From: Chara braunii
Taxonomy: Eukaryota; Streptophyta; Charophyceae; Charales; Characeae
Assembly: GCA_003427395.1 (NCBI GenBank)
Contig: BFEA01000142.1
Coordinates: 1,314,586-1,337,455 of the forward strand
Direction: 5' to 3'
DNA length: 22,870 bases
Shown here in pieces: positions 9,395 to 18,554 of this stretch. Both the position numbers and the translations under genes were made by a program. The notes under the pieces were generated by a model. That model was given only the letters and a program-made list of their open reading frames with translations, was not told the origin of the DNA and ran no database searches. Numbering within the stretch: position 1 is the first letter of the stretch; the number at the start of each line of letters is the position of its first letter.

Positions 9395-11511
9395 TACCTA
9401 TAATCAGGACAGAAGGGAACAATGTGGTCGGGGTCACCACATTTGAAGCATTGACCGGCCTTACAACGCTCTTCCCGAACGTTTTTGCCTATACCCATTT
9501 CTAACCAAGGTTTGCCTTCAGCTATCCCTGGGTGTCTCGGGTATGGCCGTCTACCTCTACCTCTTCCCTTTGTGGAGTCAGGACCTCTACCACCTTGCGA
9601 GGGACCATTACCCCTACCTCCCACATAGTAGCTACCTTCGCCACTACCCCTCTGCGCGGCGGGTCCTCTTCCTCCACCACGACCGCGGCCTCCTCTTCCT
9701 CTACCACGACCTCTTCCTCCTTGTCGCCCTCCCCTGCGGGCTGCAACAGCCGCATAGTCCCCTCCCTGGGCTAAGTGACTATTGCTTCCTTCCTCTAACC
9801 CATAGTCTATCTGGTCATAGGTGAGTGACTCTACCCCTCCTTCTTCGAAGGTGACCTGTAAGTTGTCTTTGCCTGCTATATTTCCCGAGATTGTTCGGTC
9901 TTTCCACTTCTTTCCAGCCTGCAGGTCTTTCCAATAGTGGCAATATTGCGCCTCTTGCAGAAAGCCAGCATGATCTACAACGGTCTTACTAAGCTTTTCA
10001 TATGTCATTCCTTCCTCCTTAGTACGAGGATAGAGTTGTGTTTTTAGAGGATCAGGGAGCGCTCTAGCGAAGTTATTCAGGATCTGGGCCAGTGTCAGTC
10101 CGTGATCTAGGCATTGCAATAATTCATCCATCGTGGCCTTGAGGGCTGATGCACTCTTCCATTTACGGTCACTAATGTTAAGAATCAAAGACTCAGTCTT
10201 ACGAGCCAGGTTCTTATCTTCGAACCTTTCTCTGAGGGCTTTGAAAAAGTCTTCAATCTGCATTTGTTGAGAAAACTCAACCATGGTTGTGCAGCCACCC
10301 TCTTTCATTAAAGAGATGGCGAAACTCATTGCGTCCCCTGCCATACACGGACTTGCCATTAATACCCGGCCCCAGTACGGAATCTTTTGGGCGTACAGGT
10401 ATGTTCCCATAGCCGCTTCCCAGTGGAAGATGCTTTCTTCCTTTTTCCCTGTGTAAGTCCAAGGCAACTTCACCTTCATCTTTTGCCTGGATGACTCCTC
10501 TTCCCCGGCTTTCTCCTTCTTGACACCCTTTCCTTTCCTGTCCCCACCATCTCCATCATCTCCTCCATCTCCTCCCCCGCCTCCGATCTTCAACTTTCTT
10601 ACTACGGCAGGGTCGATTATCTTCTTGGCGAGGACGTCATCTAACTTTAGATAACCAAAACTCCGATCATCTACCTGGTGAGAGGCTGTGCGCAGAAAGT
10701 TGTTCCCGGTTCCCTCAAATTCTCCCTGATGGAACTCCAATTTACTAACAGACCGATGAAGGGCAGCGAGTTGTTCGTTACTGTGAAGGAGGGTGTCGGT
10801 CAAAAGAGCTAACCGTTCGTCTGTGGCAACTTGCTTTTCCTTCTGTTCTTTCAACAGTGCCTGCAACCTCTCCCCCTCCTCCTTCATTTTTTTTTTATCA
10901 TTATACTCCTACCTTTTTGCAGCCACCAATTTGTTGTTAAGTTCGACTCTTTTCTCTTCTATCAATAAATCTCTCTCCTCCTGATCCGTTGCCGCTGACA
11001 TTTTGAGCACAAAAGCATTTTTCTCCTCCTCGGTCTCTTCCGGCATCTCCGTCTGATACCCGAATTGTCCCATCCAATCCATCGCCTCCAACTACAACAA
11101 CCTAATCTCCCCAGAATGGTTGCTTTCACCCTTTTCTTCCTGTGGCTGGGTCCTCCTCCTTTCCAGCCTGTCTCCCACATCTTCTTCTTTTTCCTCTTCT
11201 TTTTCTTCTTTCAACTCTTCCATCATCTTTTTCTCTTTCTCTTTCATCTCCTTCTCCATCTTCTCTTTCTCTTCTAACAACTTTTTCTTCACTTCCTCCT
11301 CCTTTCTTTTCCTCTCTTCCTTTTTTTTTGTCTTCTCAACCAGGCGGCGGTCTATCTCTGCCTGCTTCTCAGCTGTACTTCCCTGTGTTGACTTCCCAGA
11401 CCTTAACACCGCATGTGAACAAAATGTCCGTTGGAAGCCAAGAGGGTAGATGAAATGAAGAAGGGGGCCCAGAGCACAAACAGGGCCAGAAGTGAGAACA
11501 TGGGTAGTCAT
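9373..11511 (-). pseudogene. Element II Gag, one frame with two amber codons
   Basis: A single reading frame runs from about 11511 to the stop at 9373-9375, broken only by TAG at 11092-11094 and 10909-10911. The N-terminal part is a long Lys/Glu coiled coil (RKEEEVKKKLLEEKEK-like), and a second coiled coil begins at 10887. Residues about 150-290 of the 504-residue 3' part resemble a retrotransposon Gag core (IFHWEAAMGTYLYAQ ... FEDKNLARKTESL ... LNNFARALPDPLKTQL). An Arg-Gly-rich RGG stretch and one CCHC knuckle (CFKCGDPDHIVPFC, 9409-9450) follow. Gag would form the particle and package RNA. The true start codon is not clear. Both TAGs are one C-to-T step from CAG (Gln). Confidence 0.88.
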
Positions 11512-12018
11512 CCATGGTGATTAGAAGCACAGGTAAACGGCCTCCACCCCCTCACCACTTAGATCTAATCCCCAACTACAAATTACTAGTTACTAACTCA
11601 CGAGTGGGTTTGACTATTGCTGATTGTTGAATACCTCCCCAAAACTATATACGTATATACCCTTTTTTTCTTTTTTTTTGAGTGCACGGACTGGTTCTGG
11701 ACTCGAAACAGATCGACGACTTAGACCAACCCAGCAGCAGCGACACCAAGATTGGGAAGGTCCCAATCACCGAGACAAGTCAGCATGCAATACAGGTTTT
11801 AATGGGGGGATGCACTTCACTCCAATGAACGTTCCGTTGATGAAGCTCCTCGACTGCTCCAACGCTCCAACGCAGCAACAACAGGTACGTAATCGAGCCA
11901 CTCCTTCGGCCTTCTTCTTCCCCCCTTCGTCAGTCTTCTCCCCACTCAACTCACTCTCCAGCTCCCTCCTCGCCGGTCTTAATCGTTGCCATCGACGTCC
12001 AATGGATGTAATGAGCAA
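11512..12018 (-). other. Untranslated leader of element II
   Basis: About 500 bp lies between the primer-binding site and the gag frame, without convincing coding content. It contains a pyrimidine-rich T tract (about 11666-11680) and GC-mixed sequence. A leader between PBS and gag normally carries the packaging signal; none can be identified by eye. Confidence 0.6.
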
Positions 12019-12032
12019 CTGCTCCGATACCA
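12019..12032 (-). promoter_or_regulatory. Primer-binding site of element II (initiator tRNA-Met type)
   Basis: The minus strand reads TGGTATCGGAGCAG three bases after the LTR end (TTGCA at 12036). Plant LTR elements commonly carry TGGTATCAGAGC, complementary to the 3' end of initiator tRNA-Met; here one internal base differs (G for A). Position next to the LTR end supports the call. Confidence 0.85.
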
Positions 12033-12035
12033 GAT

Positions 12036-12785
12036 TGCAATGAACCTCCTAGTTCAACACCAATGAGTGCACATATTCACACAACATGCATGTATGAGTT
12101 CACACGAAATTCACATTGGAGACCAGAGAGATGAAGACCACGTAGCGCAGCTTATCTTTTCCAGAAAGTATTACAAGAGCAATAAGAAATCAAGTCACCA
12201 GCACTCATCAGCGAGTGCCAATAGGTAACCAATAATCAGCATAAACTCTCAGGTAAGTATCTCTTCCCCTCTGCCCTTCCCTCTTATGTTTCTCTCCACC
12301 TTGCTGGTCTTCTCCCTAGCTATGACCTCGCTGTGTCTTCTCTCCCTACATGCATTCACATTCACTATCTACTACTTCATGGATCTACTCTGAATACACC
12401 CACTGTCAACCCTACTAACCCCTCTGGAGTCTACTACTAACAACTAGCACTAACATTTCTGCACTGGCGCAACTATGGCTGCCTTCTCCCTGTCAGCGCT
12501 ATCTTCCTTTCTCTCCCTCACTTAGCACAGCACTCTGGCCTCAACGCTCTGCTCCTCACTTCAGCGCACAAGTGCACCAGCACTTCCACACTTCTTGCGA
12601 ATGAGCAATCTAACTGAATGTGAGGTTGGCCAGTCCTTTTGTAGTCTTGGTTTGCACTTCAATTCGTGCCAGCCTCTGTTTCTTGGGTCCTAACTGGTTC
12701 CGGTACCACATCCCCACGGCCTGTCTGCTTCTGAATGCCAAGGCCTGGAACCTTCCCGAATTTCCATTGGACTGCTGCTGCTTGG
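12036..12785 (-). repeat. 5' LTR of element II, promoter-distal (R/U5) part
   Basis: This 750-bp piece aligns to 5956-6705 without net indels and with about 35-40 differences by eye. It ends at the PBS side with TTGCA and stops abruptly at 12785 (GCTGCTTGG), in the middle of the LTR. The rest of the LTR resumes at about 19460. Confidence 0.88.
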
Positions 12786-13571
12786 TGTCGGTGTGAATAC
12801 CCTTACAAGTCTATCTGCCCTGGTTTTTGCAAGTGACAAAAAAATAAGTTTGGTCTAAGGTTTAAGAGTACTGCGCAAGGCGAGGCTAGGCCTGCGATTT
12901 ATGATTGACTGGGCATTGACTAGTTTAAAGAGTGTGTGGGCGCGCAGATTTGAGGCACGCGTGATCTTTTCGATTGTTGATGATTGAAGAGCCAGCGTGA
13001 TCGCCGGCCAGATTTTTATTTCTGATTAAGTTAGGATTAAAAGGGTTTTGTCTCCTCATTAGTGCGTTTGCCTATGACTTGTGTGTACGTACGGAGGCCG
13101 GCATCGACAACACCGTGATTTTGAAGACGTTTCGGTAGATCTGAGCGTCGTGCAGTATTTGCTTATTTAGGTGTTAGTTAAAACTAGACCCAACTTTGGG
13201 CCTAGTACTATTGGTTACAGCGTTGGACTTTCATCAGAGAGATTTAGGGATTGAGATCGAGCGGAGACGACGTGGGGATATCAGAGTAGCGCGAAGGGAC
13301 CGAGGGGTTGAGGGCCCAGGGAGGATATTCCCCATGTTCTTGCTGTCCGCGGAAGAGTTTGGCAGGGGCCGAGGTTGGCGTGCGGCTCCGCCTTTTGAAT
13401 TTTAATGATTATTATCTTATCTATTAGTATTATTTTTTATTTATCAAGCGAGCTCCGGCACTGGCTTTAGGAGTCGTGCGGACTTGCATGTGTTCGGGAT
13501 TGTTGGCATAGTTCCCCTGCCCTGCCTGTCTTTGAAAATGCGGACCAAGGAGTGCGGTGAGCATACGGACC

Positions 13572-13586
13572 GGGGGGGGGGGGGGG
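13572..13586. repeat. Poly(G) run, 15 nt
   Basis: An uninterrupted run of 15 G on the plus strand inside insert III, next to CATACGGACC. No gene is visible around it. Confidence 0.95.
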
Positions 13587-13673
13587 TGTTTGACCCACGA
13601 GGCTGAAAGAGGTCAAAATAATAGGAGTCCTTGGTAAGAGAGTTGGCCGCCAACCACTAGCTACCTTGACAGG

Positions 13674-13908
13674 CCTGTGTGTGAGCAGCCAGGATGTTGT
13701 GAGAAGGGCGCAGCTGCTGCAGCCTATGATGGAACCCTTCCCCGCCCCGGTTTCCGAAGTTCTCGTTTGGACTCAAAATTTGCACCAAGACCCGCCTCGC
13801 CTGAGCGCACTCAGCAGGCCCGACACTCTTCCACTCATCGAGACATCAGAGTCGCCACTGCGGTTGACAGTGGAGCGCATATCTCAGTTGGACGGTCTTC
13901 TTCAACAG
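13674..13908 (+). other. Possible exon flanked by splice-like sites
   Basis: An open segment starts after a 3' splice-like CTTGACAG and ends at a consensus 5' splice site CAG|GTAAGT (GT at 13909). Two plus frames are open through it. One reads ...PLIETSESPLRLTVERISQLDGLLQQ at its end. The other ends in phase 1, which would match the acceptor at about 15779. I recognise no domain in either. It may be a captured host exon or chance. Confidence 0.25.
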
Positions 13909-14231
13909 GTAAGTTGTTGCCTACTGTTTGCTGGATTTCGGCTTCGACGACTACCGGCCTGCTGTATGTGTCGGGTGGCTCCGTTGTGATGTTTGGGATA
14001 GCGCACAGCAGAGGCACTGAATAAGGGCGAACTTGGGCTGGGATTGAGGTTGGATGCATTCGGGGAAGAGAGTCGTGGAGCAGAGCGAGAGATGTGCTAT
14101 GGCGGAGATGAAAGGCGTATATCCCGCTCGTTTCTTGGCGAAAATGAGCGGGGGAAGATGGTAGACTGGGGTTTAAGGCCGGGGCGACCACGAATCCATG
14201 GTTAGATTAGGCAGGAAGTCAATAGGAGAGG

Positions 14232-14305
14232 AGGTACAGAGAGAAAGTGGTGCGCCGGGGCTATGGAGAGGTACAGAGAGAAAGTGGTGCGCCGGGGCTA
14301 TGGAG
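14232..14305. repeat. Exact 37-bp tandem duplication
   Basis: Units 14232-14268 and 14269-14305 are identical (they start AGGTACAGAGAG). Perfect identity points to a recent duplication within insert III. Confidence 0.95.
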
Positions 14306-15500
14306 GAAGGAGGAAAGAAGAAGAGGAGAATGGGCAAATCTCACGTGTTGTTGGGCGGATTCGAGTAGGGAGAGAAGTTAGTTGGAGGTTTTTGGGGTCG
14401 GCGAGCGTGAATTTGCGTTTAGTTTCAGGAAAGAGTGAGTAGATAAGGGGGTAGAAGAGAAGTGGAGTGCGTGGAGATGGTGGATGGGAAGAGAAGATGG
14501 GGAATGAAAACGGGAGTAACTCGGTCATTTTGTGTCCGTTCTTTGTGAGCTAAAGTGCTAAACGGGGATTTTTGGCCTCGCGAATCAAAATGTGTAGTTG
14601 GCTTTAGTAGGGAGTTAGTAAGGGGAGAGTTAGGAACGAAACGATGTGTGTGAAAGTATCAGAGATAGTGGGTATGGCATGAGTAGCATGAAGTAAAGTT
14701 CTCACTCGTTTCGCAATGAAACTGGGCGAGTGATGGATTGAATCTGGGGTTTGGAAGGGCGACAAACCTAATAGCAGTGGCGGGCTTTACGTTTGGGCAG
14801 TAAAATCGGGAAGGCAAACGATAAGGGGTGCGGGAGTGATGGCTTGGCTTGATATGTAAGGAGTAGTGAACGTATCTGGCCATATTTTAGTGGAAAAATT
14901 CATTCTGATTTTTTTTTTTTTTTTTTTTTAATGGAGGGATCAGGCATGCTTTTACTCGAAGTCGGCAGGGGCAGCGAGACGAGAGGTGATCTGCAAGGTT
15001 GGAGACTTACCTGCTGGCCAGTAGGTTGCTCATCCTACTGATAAAGAAAGCCGCCCTCTAGCGCTCTACGCGCGGGGCTAGACAGCGGTATGAGCCTCCT
15101 TGTTCTAGCAAAGCATTCATCCTCGACCCACGTGTCCGGCGAGTGGTGGGATTGCAGCCCATCACTGAGATCGTAATCTTCGAAGTGTTTGGCTTCAAGA
15201 GAGGCGGGTGCAGCAGCTAAGGTTCACACAGGGCAGAGAGAGAGAGGGGAGGGGTACGACGTGCAGGCATGTCACTACCGTTCTCTGTCCCACTCACTCC
15301 GGGTTGTTGCGTAATTACTATTGGCACTTGTGATGACCAGCCAAGCACGGGTTGAAGCAAACAGCTGATTTCCGAAGATTTTGCCGGGGTTCAATACGTT
15401 GCGGAGCTTAAGTTTGTGTGTGTCCGCACGTACTGGTCTGTATGCCTAGTATGACGAACCAGACCGTGAGTTGTTACGGTTTCACACCCGTTGTTGCAGA
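14306..15500. other. Non-coding part of insert III
   Basis: No credible gene. It holds purine-rich sequence to about 14510, a 21-nt poly(T) run (14909-14929) and unclassified mixed sequence. Open frames here are short and show no domain. Confidence 0.6.
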
Positions 15501-15507
15501 TTGGCTC

Positions 15508-15515
15508 TATTTAAG
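15508..15515 (+). promoter_or_regulatory. TATA-like element TATTTAAG
   Basis: A TATTTAAG box in GGCTCTATTTAAGAAG lies about 200 bp upstream of the intron-containing open segments at 15716-16109. Placement fits a core promoter on the plus strand; this is motif and position only. Confidence 0.35.
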
Positions 15516-15715
15516 AAGAGTACTCAGCAAAGCGGTGGACTGTTGAAGCAGAGGAGGCTGTAGCAGGTTTGCTGCGTGGAGCAAGCTAGATTGTTGGTAG
15601 GTGCGCAGTCCATCCTATGGTACTGAGCAGCTGGTGAAGAGTGGCGAGTTGGCGAACCTCCCCGAGACCCTATGCTTCGGGACATGAGCGTTGCAGTAGA
15701 GTCTGAGTCTGTTGA

Positions 15716-16109
15716 GTAAGGAGGTCTTCCTTGTATCTTGAGAGTCTGAAACCCCTCATTCTGACCTTCTTACGTCTAGTCTGTGGTTACGAGAGGAAGG
15801 CGGCGGGCGGGATTGCAACCCGTAGGACCGCAGCAAGACTCTGTGGGGAGTCTGCCCACCGATTGCGGGAGCTCTTTCGGAACCTAGGCGAGGTTCTGGA
15901 GGCAGGGAACTATCAGGTATATCTCCTTCTGTTTGTATGATCCCACTATACCCCTGTTTGACTATCTCCCTCTAGTTTGACTGATGTATGCATGTTTTCC
16001 CCTATGATTTTTGCTTTATTTTCAGGATCTAATCGGACTAAATGGAAGGAATGCATGTGAAAAGCTCAAGTTTCCTCTTTATTTTGACCGAAAGCAGACT
16101 AAGGGATGA
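15716..16109 (+). CDS. Possible spliced small ORF in insert III
   Basis: A frame open from 15716 ends ...RELFRNLGEVLEAGNYQ at a 5' splice-like CAG|GTATAT (GT 15917-15918). A 109-bp intron-like stretch with CTGAT and a pyrimidine-rich TTTTGCTTTATTTTCAG (AG 16024-16025) follows. The frame then continues in phase (DLIGLNGRNACEKLKFPLYF...) to TGA at 16107-16109. Phase agreement plus good splice sites makes this more than a chance frame. There is no ATG in the first open part, so an upstream exon would be needed, and no domain is recognised. A spliced non-coding transcript is the alternative. Confidence 0.35.
15917..16025 (+). other. Putative 109-bp GT-AG intron
   Basis: Starts GTATATCTCC after CAG and ends TTTATTTTCAG. 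The body is pyrimidine-rich with a branch-point-like TGACTGATG around 15979. Joining the flanks keeps one reading frame open to a stop. Confidence 0.4.
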
Positions 16110-16167
16110 ATTAAGGGAAGGTGGGGAGGAAGGCAGTTTGCATGCATTTGACTGGGTCAATCAAGGA

Positions 16168-16930
16168 CTGGGCATTGTTTCTAAGTTGAATGACCCAGGG
16201 CTATGTTTATTTGGTTGTTTTCTTAAGGGCCAGACATTGTTCATAAGTTGAATGGCCTGGTTGCTGTGTTTGTTTTTGAGGGTTTGTCTGACTGATCTTT
16301 GGGACTAAGCATTATTTCTAAGTGAATGGCTTGGTCTGCCTATTTCTTCTGGGTTTTTTACTGAAGTTCGGCTAAGGGATCCAACTTCATGCTTTGAATG
16401 GTCTTGGGGATAGGTTGAATATTGTTTCTAAGTTGAATGGTTCAGCCTCTTGTTTTATTTCTGAGGGAGGATTTCTGGTCTAAGGCTAAGCATTGTTTCT
16501 AAACTGAATGGTTTAGCCTGAAGCCACGCACATAAGTGTAAACTGAGTATAACAAAAAATAACTTATTTATATTTGCATGTGAACTGGCAATTGGACATT
16601 GTTTATAAGCTGAATGGTCCAACGCTAAGCCATATCACTAAGAAAAAAAGGAAAGCCACATAATACAATTGGAAGTAATCTGGGCAAGCTGACCATTGTT
16701 TCGAAGTTGAATGGCTCAGTTCCCTGCCCATATTTTCATTTCTTTTGAGAACAAAGTCAAAAACTATTAAAATTTGGATATTAAACAGTTCAGGGCGACT
16801 AGGCATTGTTTCTAAGCTGAATGATCTAGTCATGTGCCCAAAGAAGAAAAAAGTAGTTGTGCAACATGTTCGTGTATATCCTAAGGCATGTTAGACATTG
16901 TTTCTAAGCTGAATGGTCTAGCACCATGCC
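16168..16930. repeat. Array of nine hairpin units with constant loop and varying, paired stems
   Basis: Units at 16168-16198, 16230-16260, 16303-16336, 16413-16447, 16484-16518, 16592-16622, 16687-16721, 16797-16831 and 16889-16923. Each is stem-CATT, a 12-nt loop close to GTTTCTAAGYTG, AATG, one unpaired base, then the matching stem. Stem pairs differ: CTGGG/CCCAG, GACTAAG/CTTGGTC, GGTTGAA/TTCAGCC, GGCTAAG/TTTAGCC, TTGGA/TCCAA, GACTAGG/TCTAGTC, TGTTAGA/TCTAGCA. Units 6-9 add an outer stem (TGGC/GCCA, TGGGCA/TGCCCA, GGGC/GCCC, GGCA/TGCC) with extra unpaired bases on the 3' side. Spacers are not conserved. No known family is recognised. Confidence 0.85.
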
Positions 16931-17217
16931 ATATATAAGTTGGGTATAAGGGATAAATCATCTGAGGGTTTCACGAACTAATCTATGAGAATTTGACTTG
17001 AGAAATGGTGAGAGTACTTACCAATGTGGTTTGGCCTTGCATGTGACTGAGTGAGATCACAACCTAGTCTGAGTTTCAATCTGATAGGTAGTTGTTTTAG
17101 TTGCTCGGCATGTGCTAGAGCTATAGGAGTTAGTTTCAATTCCTGCATTTTCTGAGCTAAGTTTATTTTACTTAGGTCAATTTCTGCATTTTTTGGGATC
17201 TTTTGTTATACTTGGTC

Positions 17218-17650
17218 TTGTATAAATCTTCGGAAACTCTTTTCTCTACGGGAAGCGCTGCCGAATTTTTACAACACCAAGGAGTTGATCAAATTTTGAC
17301 TTTTCAAAGTTCAGTTTGTCCAACTTCTATATATAGCTTAGTAAAAATCTGAAAAATCTCATTTTCTAAAGGGGGCGCTGCCCAAATTTTTGCTAATTCA
17401 TAGAGTTAGACAAATTGGATTTGGGGAAGTCAAAAGTTATTTCTGGATTTTTAAACTTAGCTTTGTATAAATTTTGGAAAGCTACTTTCTCTACGGGAAG
17501 TGTTGCCGAAATTTTTACAAATCTAAGAAGTTCGTTGAATTTTGTCTTGGCTGAACTCAAGATTACTTTGAGTTCTTATCTGACTTAATATAAATCTGGG
17601 AATCTAAAGAAGATGATGCCCAAATTTGTATTAATTCAAGGAGTTATACA
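17218..17650. repeat. Four degenerate ~120-bp tandem units
   Basis: Units begin near 17218, 17337, 17459 and 17585 with a TATAAATCT-like block, followed by CTACGGGAAG(C/T)G(C/T)TGCCGAA in units 1 and 3 or CTAAAG...GCCCAAA in units 2 and 4, then ATTTTT and an AGGAGTT-like block. Units 1/3 and 2/4 resemble each other most, so a ~240-bp higher-order unit duplicated once is possible. Confidence 0.75.
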
Positions 17651-17656
17651 AAATTT

Positions 17657-17844
17657 GACTTTTCAGAGTCATTTTTCCTACGGGAATAGATCCTTGAATT
17701 AAGAATGGGAGAGACTCTGCCTTGAATTAATAAAAATGACTCTGAAAAGTCAAGGAATTATTTTGACTACAAAATTTGACTTTTCAGAGTCATTTTGACT
17801 TTTCAGAGTCATTTTTATTAATAAAAAATGGGAGAGACTCTGCC
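17657..17844. repeat. 20-bp motif in direct and inverted copies
   Basis: GACTTTTCAGAGTCATTTTT occurs at 17657-17676 and 17797-17816, and nearly complete at 17778-17796. Its exact reverse complement is at 17732-17751. An 18-bp block, AATGGGAGAGACTCTGCC, occurs at 17704-17721 and 17827-17844. Together they form a compact inverted and direct repeat cluster able to fold into a long hairpin. Confidence 0.95.
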
Positions 17845-17849
17845 AAAAG

Positions 17850-18550
17850 GTTTTCCCTTCTTCTTTGGACACTGACTTAGGGGTAGGCTTAGACTTAGTT
17901 GGCAGACAACTTTGAAGTAAGAATGTGTTATGGAGATTCATTCCCCATACACTGATGATTTAGCTTGGGTGTTGACATGTTTCATGATACAGATCCCTTT
18001 GATCGTTCTGACTCAAGATTTGGACTATTTCAGCTTGATCCAACAAAGATCATCTTCTCTTATCATTGATGAAAGTCTTTAGCTCTGGTGATTTTATTGT
18101 TTTATTAAGGTTTTCACTCGAATTTTTATTGAATGGCCATTTAACAAGGGTACTGAGTATTTATTTTTGGAAGGTTGGACAAAGGCCAAGGCTTGCATGA
18201 CTAAAGCAAGGGGTACGAGTATAGAGAAGGGATGAAGTTGACTCTGTGTAGTGTGTGGACTTTTGGTTGATTCTTTGATGTGATTGCATGTATGTTTTGG
18301 GGCTCGGACCTTGGAATTGACTGTCTGCGATCACATACATATATATGGCTGAGAAGAGTCCCATTGTGATTGTGAGAAGTGATCGTCGCATATTTATTCC
18401 CCTTTATATATATGAGTTTATACCTATGTTCGTGTGTTCGCATGATCTAAAGAGCCCACGCTTAAGGGTTTAATTGGGGTTGAGCTTGAGAGAGAAAAGG
18501 AGACTCATTTCCTTTACCGTTTTGCTTCTTAAAATTTTTTAGTAGGACGT
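17850..18550. other. AT-rich non-coding part of insert III
   Basis: No gene supported. Short open frames show no domain or codon-like pattern. The sequence is AT-rich with a GATC-type mix and ends at the sharp switch to GC-rich DNA near 18550. Confidence 0.6.
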
Positions 18551-18554
18551 TGGT

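Noticed and set aside
9532-9774. Ser/Thr-rich plus-strand ORF over the RGG region
   Set aside because: It is the antisense shadow of the Arg-Gly-rich stretch of element II Gag.
11065-11453. Phe/Leu/Ser-rich plus-strand ORFs resembling membrane proteins
   Set aside because: They are antisense to the Lys/Glu coiled coil of Gag. The hydrophobic look comes from CTT/TTC codons opposite GAA/AAG.
13196-13405. Plus-strand ORF of 69 codons in insert III
   Set aside because: Arg/Gly-rich, no domain, no start context or splice support; most likely chance in GC-rich DNA.
16168-16930. CRISPR array
   Set aside because: The conserved part is a hairpin loop, not the stem. Spacer lengths vary from about 30 to 75 bp, and the surroundings are eukaryotic transposons with no cas genes.
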